Shown: in pieces, positions 26,905 to 35,913 of the stretch
How positions within the stretch are numbered: position 1 is the first letter of the stretch
How the letters are laid out: each line of letters begins with the position of its first letter
Assembly (NCBI GenBank): GCA_006503475.1
Contig: RSEH01000312.1
Coordinates: 1 to 50,683, forward strand
Length of the DNA: 50,683 nucleotides
From: Stentor roeselii
Lineage: Eukaryota > Ciliophora > Heterotrichea > Heterotrichida > Stentoridae
Reading direction: 5' to 3'
The notes under the pieces: generated by a model
Databases searched by the model: none
What the model was told of the DNA's origin: nothing
Seen by the model: only the letters and a program-made list of their open reading frames with translations
Translations under genes and position numbers: made by a program

Positions 26905-28764
26905 TCAAGCCAAATTCTTGACAACTATCACAGAAGCTGGCACCTTGAAAAAGTCAATCAAAATTTTTGGAAGTTTCTCAGAATGGTCTCCAAACATCTG
27001 CAGTTCATGCAAGATACAGTTTTTTTTTTCTGACTTAAGCACGCTGGAAGTGGCTGAAAAGGTTTTTTGACAAAGTGTCTGGAGTTCATCCATATCAATT
27101 AAATAACTATCACAACCTGCAACGTTCATGATTTTCCTATGCTTTCCCTTTCCTTTAGAAACTGTGATTGTTATTGAAGGCAAAGGCCCAAGCGTGATAA
27201 AAGCAGGTAAAAGTCCAGAAGAGTACTCAGCCAAATACCCTTCATTAAAAAGATTTCTTCCTTTGATGAAAAACTCTGACTTGTTGATTTCTTCTGAACA
27301 TTTCAGAGTTTTTTGCAGAAAAGCATCAAGTTTTACAGTCTTTTTACTACTTTCTAACCCTTTTCCTGCCAGGTACTTTGAAAGCAGTGAATTCACTTCG
27401 GACTTCTGAAGGACAACTCTTGGACGATCAGGTAGAACAAAACTAAAGAAATCATGAAACTCGTATTTTGGGACCAGTCCTGAAGTAAAAACGATTTTCG
27501 GGTAATTCAAAATTTTTTCCTCTTCTGAGGTTGATTCGATGTTTTTCATTTTTTTCACTATTGGGACGAAATCTTGAAGTAATTTATGAGACTTGTTCAT
27601 TGAAGTGATTAACTTGTGGTCGAAGTTCTTCGGTTTTTGATATTCAATGAGTCCTAACTTGCTTGCGTGTTGCAGGAATTTTCCGATTTTTTTGAAGGAT
27701 GTTTGGGAAAAGTCGAGAATGTATGAACGTTTGCAACGGTTCATGTAACTCAGAAGGGTACTCGGCTCTAATGGAAGGTCTTCTGCTGTTATTGCGACTT
27801 GAATACAGGTCAGAAAGATTTCTAAAATTATTTCATCCGGGCTTTGGTTTAGGAATGGTTTTTCTTCAGATGTTTTTAAAGATTCTGAGGGTTCTGAAGG
27901 GTTTGGGTCTTTGATTTCTTCGGAAAGGGTCTCAGATGCGCTTACTGCTGAAGAGTCCTGGTGGAATATCGCTGAACCAGGCACTTCATCAACAAGATCA
28001 ACTAAATTATTAGGGTTTTCATTTTTTTCAATTAAATTCAACTCTTTTTCAGAATTTTCTTTTATTTTTAGAGAGTTTTGAGAATTTTCAATTGTTTCAA
28101 TGATTTTTGGAATTTCATCGTTTATCTGGTTATCTTCTTTATTAGAAGGTGTTGAAATGATCTCTGTAGAGACTTCTGATTTTTCCTCTTCTTTACTTTC
28201 TTCTTGGGGCAAAAACTCTTTCAGGGGAATGACTTCATCAATGCAAAATCCTTCATTAGGGACATTTTGATGCAACATCCAAAGTTCGTCCATATAATGA
28301 TGAAGGACTTCAACACACTTTCCCTTACCTCCGCTCTGAGGCCTGCTGTCTGTCAAAAGGCCAACAGCCAAAGGCAAGTTTCCAACGATTGAAATTGAGA
28401 CAAGTGTCCCTGTTGCAAAAGATTCAATTATTTGTGACTTGTTCGCCACTCCAGGCCACATCAGGTCTGCGCCGTTTATGATGAAAGAACTGACAGGTGG
28501 CCAAATAAACACAGTAGGTAAATACTGCGGATTCTTCCAAATAAAGAAAATCGACGGAAAAAATCGATCAGCATCGACAAAGACCGGCACCCACCCTTCA
28601 AGATTTTCCTCAGAAATAATTTTAACTCTAGACCCAGACACAGAGTTGACCTTATACTTCGAATTCTTAGAAATGACTTCTCCATAAACCTTTCCCTGAA
28701 GTTTTTTCTTATCCTTCGAAGATAAAAGCGACTCTTTGCCCAAGCCGAGTTTTTTCTTGAACAT
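26905..28764 (-). CDS. EIF2D: Translation initiation factor eIF2D (ligatin)
   Basis: Domains in eIF2D order: N-terminal DUF1947/PUA region (about 1-170 from the chosen Met, with ADLMWPGVANKSQ), a long acidic low-complexity linker (about 185-300), an SWIB/MDM2-like region (about 430-500) and a C-terminal SUI1 domain (TITVSKGKGKHRKIMNVAG, GDHSEKLPKILIDFF). eIF2D binds 40S ribosomes, delivers or ejects tRNA and helps recycle 40S subunits. The frame opens at 28836, but I chose the Met at 28764. It gives MFKKKLGLGK, which resembles the MFxKxF start of the family, has the gttaaatATG context, and leaves 29 bp to the divergent neighbour instead of overlapping it. The linker is unusually Ser/Glu-rich. 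Confidence 0.9.
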   Translation of the reverse strand: MFKKKLGLGKESLLSSKDKKKLQGKVYGEVISKNSKYKVNSVSGSRVKIISEENLEGWVPVFVDADRFFPSIFFIWKNPQYLPTVFIWPPVSSFIINGADLMWPGVANKSQIIESFATGTLVSISIVGNLPLAVGLLTDSRPQSGGKGKCVEVLHHYMDELWMLHQNVPNEGFCIDEVIPLKEFLPQEESKEEEKSEVSTEIISTPSNKEDNQINDEIPKIIETIENSQNSLKIKENSEKELNLIEKNENPNNLVDLVDEVPGSAIFHQDSSAVSASETLSEEIKDPNPSEPSESLKTSEEKPFLNQSPDEIILEIFLTCIQVAITAEDLPLEPSTLLSYMNRCKRSYILDFSQTSFKKIGKFLQHASKLGLIEYQKPKNFDHKLITSMNKSHKLLQDFVPIVKKMKNIESTSEEEKILNYPKIVFTSGLVPKYEFHDFFSFVLPDRPRVVLQKSEVNSLLSKYLAGKGLESSKKTVKLDAFLQKTLKCSEEINKSEFFIKGRNLFNEGYLAEYSSGLLPAFITLGPLPSITITVSKGKGKHRKIMNVAGCDSYLIDMDELQTLCQKTFSATSSVLKSEKKNCILHELQMFGDHSEKLPKILIDFFKVPASVIVVKNLA

Positions 28765-28793
28765 ATTTAACACCCTAGAAGAGATGAATAAAT
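28765..28793. promoter_or_regulatory. 29-bp divergent promoter region
   Basis: Only 29 bp separate the start codons of eIF2D (-) and the gene at 28794 (+), so both 5' UTRs and core promoters must be extremely short or overlap the neighbour's coding sequence. It contains CACCCTA, the first seven bases of the telomere octamer, which may be coincidence. Confidence 0.5.
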
Positions 28794-29420
28794 ATGAAAA
28801 TCGGCGTTGGAGTAGGAGTATATGGAAGAGACACACAAGACACTCAACATTCCCTAATTACTGAAATCGAGTTAACCTTCAGCAAGCCTTTCTGTTCCCT
28901 CGAAATCAGTCTTAACGGCAACTCAGAAAACTTCAGCCTGAACTACAAGACAGAAAAGTTTCATTCAACATTAGAAAAATCTTTAAAAGAACGAGGTCTT
29001 GGAGTGTTAGACTTGACATCAATCAGCAACTTATACCATATAAAACTAGTAGACCACCTTTTATTCCACACAATAAAAAAAGGAATGCTTCTGGTCTCTT
29101 CCCTAGTCGCTTCTGAAATCCACTCTTTGAACCCTTTAGGAAAAATTCAAGACCTAGTCCGTGAAGCACATCACAGAGCGACTTTATTGACAGGAAAACT
29201 TGAGCATAAGTTTAAAAAACTCGTTAAAGTCGTTGATGAAAGCCAAATGCAAGTTTACGACCGTCTTCCACTGATCAAAAAGGCGAAAGACGAACTTCAA
29301 GACAATCTCCTTCGAAAGTACCTCCTTGTCGTCAACCAGTTGATTGAACTTCAGCGAAACGTCGAGCCTCCAAACACGCATCTCAGTCAACAAGTAGAGA
29401 GTTTCATTAAAAGTCTATAA
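28794..29420 (+). CDS. Conserved-looking protein of unknown function
   Basis: 208 aa, not recognised. The N-terminal third (about 1-75) alternates strand-like segments and begins MKIGVGVGVYGRD. The C-terminal two thirds (about 85-205) is predicted helical with heptad-like Leu spacing, ending in a charged amphipathic helix. No signal peptide, membrane segment or known motif is visible. It is divergent from eIF2D with a 29-bp gap, and 13 nt before the membrane-protein gene at 29434. Start context gaataaatATG. It is likely real because of codon use, start context and tight packing. Confidence 0.75.
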   Translation: MKIGVGVGVYGRDTQDTQHSLITEIELTFSKPFCSLEISLNGNSENFSLNYKTEKFHSTLEKSLKERGLGVLDLTSISNLYHIKLVDHLLFHTIKKGMLLVSSLVASEIHSLNPLGKIQDLVREAHHRATLLTGKLEHKFKKLVKVVDESQMQVYDRLPLIKKAKDELQDNLLRKYLLVVNQLIELQRNVEPPNTHLSQQVESFIKSL

Positions 29421-29433
29421 TCAATAATTAGAA

Positions 29434-30438
29434 ATGGGCGAAACTGATGACTGCTCGACGGAATCTTCAAATTCTTTCCAGTCTGGAGTGATTTCTTTGA
29501 TTTGGCTCATCATGGTGATTGTCTGGTATGCGAACTCCCGACATTTCAACTCGTTATTCGTAAACGCTTTGCATAAAATGATTGAAGCTACTGTCTTTAT
29601 CAAGTTCTTAGAAGTCTTTTTCTTGTTCATGGCGCAGGTTTCATGTGAGTCTAAAACATTTAAAGAGTATTGGAGCCTTGCTTATTCTTGCACCTTTTGT
29701 TTGAGTAATACTTTTATCTTCGTGACTTTTTTGCTGATAAGCAAAGGATTCTGCTACACGCGGGAGTACTTTGATAGAGAAGAAGTGAATAGTATCGCAT
29801 TGGCGACAGGTGGAATTTACATCATTTTCAGTATTTATTTGATGGAACTAGGCTGGATCGTCATTCTTTTAATAGCGACAGTCTGCTACATGTGGAACCG
29901 GATCAATAGAAACTCTAATGACATGATTCTTTCTTTAAAACAAAAGATAACTCAAATGAGAAGAAGCAATTTAATCAACTCTTTGCCAGCAGTATCAAAA
30001 AAACTGTCAATGATTCAAAGTTTTTCTAATATTTTCCAGATTTACATGGTGATCTATGTTTTCACTTATATCTGGAGCACCTACTTGAAATTGAAAAGCG
30101 ATCATGATAAAATCGCTCTTCTCAACGCGGTGTCTGAAGGAAACGACTTGTTTGGCATTCTTGCCACTTGTTTGATTTTTTGGCCGAAGTTCAATGGACA
30201 GTTCTTCGACCTTGCTGAATTTGAAGGGCTGGAGGCAGGAAGAGGACCTTTAGAAATGCTTGAAAGTGACGGGAAAGGACTTGATTGTCTAACGGAAAAT
30301 GATTCAGTTTTTATTGTGAAGCAGCCTTTCTCACAAGGCGATGATTATGACAACTACCTCGTCGCCATGTCCATGACTTTGAGGTACCACAACCCGGCCC
30401 AGAGTGACCTTGAAGAACCTTTTATCAACGTGGTTTAA
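29434..30438 (+). CDS. Multi-pass membrane protein, unknown
   Basis: 334 aa with about six or seven hydrophobic segments: SLIWLIMVIVWYANS (about 20-38), EATVFIKFLEVFFLFMAQV (about 52-72), FCLSNTFIFVTFLLISKGF (about 88-108), ALATGGIYIIFSIYLMELGW (about 122-142), then WIVILLIATVCYMW, IYMVIYVFTYIWSTYL and LFGILATCLIFW. The C-terminus is a hydrophilic acidic tail. It could be a GOST-type 7TM protein (GPR107/TMEM87 family), because the first segments and the NSLFVNALHKMIEA-type loop look similar, but the lumenal domain of that family is missing and I am not confident. It begins 13 nt after the previous stop. Its own stop is 1 bp from the stop of the convergent coiled-coil gene. Confidence 0.75.
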   Translation: MGETDDCSTESSNSFQSGVISLIWLIMVIVWYANSRHFNSLFVNALHKMIEATVFIKFLEVFFLFMAQVSCESKTFKEYWSLAYSCTFCLSNTFIFVTFLLISKGFCYTREYFDREEVNSIALATGGIYIIFSIYLMELGWIVILLIATVCYMWNRINRNSNDMILSLKQKITQMRRSNLINSLPAVSKKLSMIQSFSNIFQIYMVIYVFTYIWSTYLKLKSDHDKIALLNAVSEGNDLFGILATCLIFWPKFNGQFFDLAEFEGLEAGRGPLEMLESDGKGLDCLTENDSVFIVKQPFSQGDDYDNYLVAMSMTLRYHNPAQSDLEEPFINVV

Positions 30439-30439
30439 A

Positions 30440-32410
30440 CTAATCAAAGTCCTCATAAAGATTATTAACTTTTTCATAGTCTTGTTGGAATTTATTTTCA
30501 AGAACTTTCTGTTGTTCTCTTACTTTTTCTCTTTCAATCTCAAAAATTTTTTCAAGTCTTTTTCTTTCGATTTGGTTCTCTACATGTGAAAGCATTTCTC
30601 GACGTTCGGCTTCTCTGATATCTTCTTCTTTTAGTAGTTTATTTAAAGCTTTTTTACTTTTTTTCTTGATGTTTTCTAGAACTTTTCTAGCTTCTGATTT
30701 CATTTTAGCCTTCGTGGCTTGGTGAGAAGGAGAGAAGGTCTGGGTGTTAGGAGTGAAGCCGTTGGAAGTTCTTGAAGAACTTTGAGTTGTTCTTCGTTTT
30801 TTCTTGTAAACTTTTGACCTTGTTGGAGACCTTCTGACGGGTTCGTCGTCTTCCAGGTTGAGATGTTTTTGAGCTGATAGGAATTTTTTCATCATTTGTT
30901 CTTTTTCCTTTTCCAGTTGTTTTTTCACTTCCAGTCGATGTTCATGCATTTTTTGCTTTTCCATCATTAGGTTAGCAGTTCTTTCGTCTTCCTCTTGGAT
31001 GCGCTTTTGAATCATCATTTTTTCGTATTCTTGTTTTTTCTGGATTCTTTTGATTTCGTCTTCTTTTTCTTTTTTGCAGATGTTTTTCCAGATAGTCATT
31101 CTTCTTGATTCTTCTTCTTGCTGGTCTTTTAGTTGTTTCAGTTTTTCGTCGTCTTTTCGCTGCTTATCACGAAAAGTTCGGACTTTTTCGAATTCGAGTT
31201 GTTTTTGTTTTTCGAGGACTTGAAGCCTTTCTTCTTCTTTTCTTCTGTCTTCAGCTTGTTTTCGCTCAAGATCTTTTTTCGCTTCTTTTTCGAGATATTT
31301 TTTGCGTTTTTCAGCATCGGCAATAGTTTTAAGAAAAACTCTTTTTTTTTCTTCCTGCATTTCGTTGTTATATTGAATGACCTGCTCAATTTCTTTCTTT
31401 TTCTGTTCAGCACGTTCCTTAGCTTCAAGTTTCATTTCATCCCTCATCTTTTCGAACTGCATTCTTTTCAATTCAGAGTTTTTTTGTTTTTCATGAAAGA
31501 TTTCAAGTCTTTCATGCATGATTTCCTCTAAATTCTTTTTGGCAGCATCAAGTCTTTTATTTTTTTCCTTTTGTTTGAAATCGTTGATTTTTTTTATTTC
31601 TTTTTGTTTCTTGTTCATAGCTTTAATGCGTTCCAAGTCCTTCATCTCCATCATCTGGCGTCTTTCTTCGACCCTGGCTTGTTGTTCCTTTAAAATTTCC
31701 TCAGCTTGAAGTTTCATTTGAATTTGTTTCTGCTTGATTTCCTCATCTCTTCTTTTCGCTTCCTTCATGCGTCTTTTTTCATCTTTCGCTTGTTTTTTGA
31801 TACGTTTTTGCTCAGCTTCGTATTCCTGCTGAAATAAAAGTTTTCTCTGTCTTTCAGCTTCTTCTTCCTTTTCTCTGAGCCTTGAAGCTTCTTCAAGTTT
31901 TTGCATTTCTTGTTCTTTCTTCATTTTTTCTAGTTCTCGTTGACGGTACTTGTCACGTTCTTTTGCTTTTTTGTCTCTTTCTTCAAAGCGCTTTTGAATA
32001 CTTTGCTTGATTTTTTCGTGTTCGAGCATTTGAGAAATTTCGATTTCTTGACGTTTTTTTAACTTTTGAAGTTGTTTCTCGTCTTCGTTGGACATGTAGT
32101 TTTGGGAGGATTTGTTGGGACTTGAGGATATGCTTCCGCTTTCTTGGAATATGTTTAAAAGGGTTCTTCGGTCTTTTTTTATGAGTTTTACGAATCGTTT
32201 TCGTTTTTCTTCTGTTCTTTCTAGAAAGGCTTCTATTATTTCTTCGTCGTCGATCTTTAAAAGCTTTTTTGCTTGCTTTTTAGTCATTATCAGCAGGTCT
32301 TTCGCTTCTAAGCCTTGACGTTTTAAGGCTTCTAACGATGTGGGACTGTCGATTAAGTGTCGCTTGTCTCTTGGGTCGAAATTTTCAATTGATATGTAGG
32401 GTGTTTCCAT
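30440..32410 (-). CDS. CCDC177-like coiled-coil protein
   Basis: 656 aa. A short N-terminal module (FDPRDKRHLIDSPTSLEALKRQG, residues about 10-33) resembles the FD...SPxSLEAxxRxG start of animal CCDC177-type proteins. A further helical piece follows, then a nearly continuous highly charged coiled coil (Lys/Glu/Arg/Gln-rich, about 105-530), a Ser/Thr/basic linker (about 535-590) and a second coil to the end. Function is unknown; long ciliate coiled coils of this kind are often ciliary or cortical, which is inference. No intron. Start context atcagttaaATG. Its 3' end abuts the convergent membrane-protein gene with 1 bp between stops. Confidence 0.75.
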   Translation of the reverse strand: METPYISIENFDPRDKRHLIDSPTSLEALKRQGLEAKDLLIMTKKQAKKLLKIDDEEIIEAFLERTEEKRKRFVKLIKKDRRTLLNIFQESGSISSSPNKSSQNYMSNEDEKQLQKLKKRQEIEISQMLEHEKIKQSIQKRFEERDKKAKERDKYRQRELEKMKKEQEMQKLEEASRLREKEEEAERQRKLLFQQEYEAEQKRIKKQAKDEKRRMKEAKRRDEEIKQKQIQMKLQAEEILKEQQARVEERRQMMEMKDLERIKAMNKKQKEIKKINDFKQKEKNKRLDAAKKNLEEIMHERLEIFHEKQKNSELKRMQFEKMRDEMKLEAKERAEQKKKEIEQVIQYNNEMQEEKKRVFLKTIADAEKRKKYLEKEAKKDLERKQAEDRRKEEERLQVLEKQKQLEFEKVRTFRDKQRKDDEKLKQLKDQQEEESRRMTIWKNICKKEKEDEIKRIQKKQEYEKMMIQKRIQEEDERTANLMMEKQKMHEHRLEVKKQLEKEKEQMMKKFLSAQKHLNLEDDEPVRRSPTRSKVYKKKRRTTQSSSRTSNGFTPNTQTFSPSHQATKAKMKSEARKVLENIKKKSKKALNKLLKEEDIREAERREMLSHVENQIERKRLEKIFEIEREKVREQQKVLENKFQQDYEKVNNLYEDFD

Positions 32411-34106
32411 TTAACTGATATTTATGATAGTTATGAACTTGTTTAAAGTAAAAGGATTTGAGAGTAGAAAACTTTGAGGGAAATTTTAAGGAATTATAGA
32501 GAAAGGATTTTGATTTGCATAAATGATTGAGATTCAATTGAGTTTATTTTAATTAAAATAGAAATTTTGTTTTTGTTTATAGACTTTGAATATGAATCAA
32601 TTTAAAAGTAACTGTTATTTATTAGTCAATTCTAATTAAGAAATTTTGATATTTAAATTAGAGCTTAAGTAATGTTTTCATTAATATATTTGAACCAAAA
32701 TTATGTTTTAATACTTTTAAAATAGTTAGAAATTAGTTTAATGCTGAAATTAAAAATAGTTGAACAAATCTCATAGTTTAAAAATATCAACTTTAATATA
32801 AACTAAAACCATTGGGTTTTAAATGGTTTAATTTTTTCTGTTTTTTTACAAGATTCAAGCGATTATTTTGGCTTATATTTATTCATTTTGGTATCGATTC
32901 ATAATCAATTTAAAGATTATATAACTAGTGATGAGAAAATATTAAAGAGTTGATGAAAAATTATCAAAAATTCTAAATATGTTCTCCAATGGAATAGATA
33001 CTAAATATTTTCGTAATACTTTCAATTTTAATGCATCTTAAAATTTTCTATTTAATAAAGATTTTATTGTAAATTGAAATAACACTTGAAGCGTGTATTT
33101 GTCTTCATATTGGTAGTTATTAATTAATAATTATTTTGCTGAAAATAAGTAACTTCAAATTAATTCCTCTTTTTATCAATTCATATTGTCATAAGCCCAG
33201 ATAATCTTGATAAGCTCACGCAATCTTAATCTCTTTTGGCATGTTACTAATTACTTAATATTTAAATTTTAAGTATTTTGGATGTAGCAGCATTGATAAT
33301 TAATAATAAAACTTTCCAGTACAGAAAATTCAATCGATGATGATTTAAAATCATTAACTGATCTTATCTTAAAAGGTAAGTATTTATCTAGTATAAAGAA
33401 TATATGCTTCTTGATATTCAATATAGTTAAATGAATAAAAAACCTATTTCAATCATTTTGATTTATATTTTAGATTTATGGAAAAGGAGTATAATTAAAT
33501 ATGAAAAGTATTAGATTTCCTTTTTTATTGATTCAGAGGGCAAATTTATAAATTCAAGGTAAAAGATTTTCTGAAATTAAATTAAATAAATTTAATATTG
33601 AATAAGAATCAATTTTAGATTGAAGCCTTACTTTGATTACATTTATGATTAAGACACAATATAGCTGAGCATTATAATATTATCAAAATTTTTATACTTC
33701 AAAGAATTTATAGTAGTTCCATGAAATCAAAAGAACTATTTGATTTTTTAGCTTTAATGGGATTGATTATTTTTAAATTTATTCAAAGATCTCCAGTACC
33801 ATAATTGTTTTTATTTTACTCGTAACTTAAACATTTCAAGTAATTTTTACTAACATCTGAAAATAAAAAACTAGTTAAATCTTAATAATTTCAAATCCAT
33901 TTATATTAATAATATTGATTATTATAGTTAAAATTCCTTAATAGTTTCTTCCAAAATTCTTTAATTGTTTTCAGTTTAATATCTTTTGTATTCTCTAAAT
34001 TCAAGATTAAAATTACCCTAATATTAATGAACAGAATTGCAAGAACTAATAATTTTAATAGCATCTAAATCTTTTAATTTTCCTTAATAACCCTTTTACC
34101 CAAACA
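32411..34106. other. Long AT-rich intergenic region
   Basis: 1.7 kb without an intact frame, RNA gene or repeat that I can recognise on either strand. It is the largest empty gap in the core part of the window. It lies upstream of the coiled-coil gene and downstream of the p24 gene. Confidence 0.55.
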
Positions 34107-34817
34107 TTAAAAAACTCTTCGATTATCTAATAAATTTTTGATATAATAAACCTGCCAGGCAGTGACAAGAATAATTCCAATACTTTCAATCAAAGAGAAC
34201 CAAAAAACATTTCTATTCGCCCCAGCAACAGTTTTATAGTGACTTTCCTGCCTTAAATTAGTAAACTGACTATCAACCTGAAAGTCCCTAACAGCTTTGG
34301 CAGCCCACATCAAATTCTTCTCAACAGGTGTAAGATGTTCAGAAGTAAGTACCGAACTAGTCGAATTTCCCGAATGATAAGCAAAAGTGACTACACTCGA
34401 AGCTAACACCTTCGTATTTCTGAATGTAAAACTATAAATTCCACTTCTCGTAATTAAAACCTTAAAAATCGCTTCTTTCGCAGATTTTCTCTCAAAAATG
34501 ACTTGTTCTTGCTGACTGGTGATTTGAAAGTCCATAGTTTTTTCAGCAGGTGAGTACAAGAACCAGTATCCTCTTATCTCAGTCGGGACTACATCAATAA
34601 CTGTGAAAAACTCTTCTTCCTGCCTTGAAGGTAGTTCAAACGTGACCATATCTTCAGGAGAGAAGTCTTTCATAATTTCATCCCATTCTTGCATATCTTG
34701 CCGATGTTCCTCTTCAGCATCGACAACTAAAGGAGCAGGTTGCAAGTCCTTCTGAGCTTTTTTTACCTTTTTAGCAGAAGCGAGTGCAGCAAGATAGCAA
34801 AATAGAAGTTTTAGCAT
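34107..34817 (-). CDS. p24/TMED family cargo receptor
   Basis: About 236 aa from the chosen Met. Signal peptide MLKLLFCYLAALASA, an acidic segment, a GOLD beta-domain (about 45-150, with GYWFLYSPAEKTMDFQ and SGIYSFTFRN), a coiled region (about 165-195) and one C-terminal membrane span (VFWFSLIESIGIILVTAWQVYYI) with a short basic cytosolic tail ending NRRVF. The tail resembles the FF/aromatic plus basic COPI/COPII signals of p24 proteins, which cycle between ER and Golgi and sort secretory cargo. The frame opens at 34871, but that would overlap the divergent gene. The Met at 34817 has the signal peptide and an ATTATAAATATG context. Confidence 0.88.
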   Translation of the reverse strand: MLKLLFCYLAALASAKKVKKAQKDLQPAPLVVDAEEEHRQDMQEWDEIMKDFSPEDMVTFELPSRQEEEFFTVIDVVPTEIRGYWFLYSPAEKTMDFQITSQQEQVIFERKSAKEAIFKVLITRSGIYSFTFRNTKVLASSVVTFAYHSGNSTSSVLTSEHLTPVEKNLMWAAKAVRDFQVDSQFTNLRQESHYKTVAGANRNVFWFSLIESIGIILVTAWQVYYIKNLLDNRRVF

Positions 34818-34848
34818 ATTTATAATGAAATAGTTTTCTTTCATATAT
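34818..34848. promoter_or_regulatory. 31-bp divergent promoter region
   Basis: Thirty-one AT-rich bases separate the p24 start (34817, -) from the hydrolase start (34849, +). Both start contexts are AT-rich (ataaatATG and catatATG). The promoter must be compact or lie inside coding sequence. Confidence 0.5.
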
Positions 34849-35790
34849 ATGAAAAATCTAAGTAAACTCATTATTCGACCTATTCGAGAAACTTACAACC
34901 CAGACTCAGACCTCGGTCCCAAGAATTTCATCTTAAAAGGAAAAGTTTACACAAGAAACGATTTAACCATCCTCAACTCTCGAGGACAGAAACTTCAATG
35001 CAGCTGGTTTTCCCCGAAATTTTCAGATAAAGAGTCACTCTTCTGCATTGTCTACTGCCACGGGAACTGTGGAAGCCGTTGTGATGCGATCGACATTGCA
35101 AAGGCTTTACTACCAATAGGAATAAGTGTCTTTGCTTTAGACTTCTCAGGTTCAGGTCTTTCAGAAGGTGAATTCGTGTCTTTAGGGTATTATGAGAGTC
35201 AGGACCTGAAAACAGTAGTGGACTACATTAAAAGCACGAAGAAAACTGTAGGAATCGGACTTTGGGGTAGGTCAATGGGTGCCGCTTGCAGTATTTTATA
35301 CGCTTCTAACGACCCGGACATCGGATTTTTAATCCTGGACTCGCCTTTCACCTCTTTACGAGAAGTTTCAGAGCAACTCATCAGCAGCTACAAGATTTTC
35401 CCTAAAAAACTCTTTGATGCGATTTTTTCAGGTGTTCGGCAGAGTATCGTGGACTATGCAAATTTTGACTTGCTTGAAGTAAGCCCGGTTCAACATATTG
35501 ACAAGTGTCATATGCCTGCTATTTTCTTGCATGCTACGAAGGACCAACTTGTAAGTGTCAGTCAAAGTCGAGAGTTGTATGAAAAGTACCCCGGGGATAA
35601 GTATTTGCTTGAATTGGGAGGAGGACATAATTCTACAAGACCTGCTGCCGTGTTGGAAAGGGTTGTTGAAATTTTAACGGATATCATTAATGCACCGAAT
35701 GGATGTCCTGAGGTTGTTGAAGAGGGAATGAAAACTATTCGTGCTGTTCCGCCGAGCTTTAGGACTAAGAGCTTTGAGAAAGATATTTAA
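34849..35790 (+). CDS. Alpha/beta hydrolase (serine, S33/BEM46-like)
   Basis: 313 aa. Oxyanion-hole strand YCHGNCGSR (about 70-78), FALDFSGSGLSEG (about 95-107), and nucleophile elbow GRSMGA with Ser142. An Asp follows in TKDQLV (D232) and a His in GGGHNSTRP (H260), giving a complete catalytic triad at the expected spacing. The family includes acyl-protein thioesterases of the ABHD17 type and other esterases; the N-terminal KLIIRPIRETY resembles ABHD-like proteins of ciliates and plants. There is no signal peptide, so it is probably cytosolic or membrane-attached. Substrate unknown. Divergent from the p24 gene. Confidence 0.88.
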   Translation: MKNLSKLIIRPIRETYNPDSDLGPKNFILKGKVYTRNDLTILNSRGQKLQCSWFSPKFSDKESLFCIVYCHGNCGSRCDAIDIAKALLPIGISVFALDFSGSGLSEGEFVSLGYYESQDLKTVVDYIKSTKKTVGIGLWGRSMGAACSILYASNDPDIGFLILDSPFTSLREVSEQLISSYKIFPKKLFDAIFSGVRQSIVDYANFDLLEVSPVQHIDKCHMPAIFLHATKDQLVSVSQSRELYEKYPGDKYLLELGGGHNSTRPAAVLERVVEILTDIINAPNGCPEVVEEGMKTIRAVPPSFRTKSFEKDI

Positions 35791-35913
35791 ATTAATTTGG
35801 AGTAGAAATAGAGGGTGAAGGAGTTTAGAGAGTTTGGAGGGATGAAAAAGGTTTTTTTGATATTTTTTCGATTTTAGAGTTTAACCATGATTTTCACTTG
35901 TGGAATAAAATAA

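Noticed and set aside
28765-28836. Upstream start of the eIF2D frame
   Set aside because: It adds 24 residues unlike the family and overlaps the divergent gene; the Met at 28764 matches the family start.
32411-34106. tRNA or other RNA gene in the largest core gap
   Set aside because: I looked for a T-loop GTTCRANNC with a pairing acceptor stem and found none here or in other spacers.
34818-34871. Upstream start of the p24 frame
   Set aside because: It would bury the signal peptide 18 residues inside and overlap the divergent hydrolase gene.
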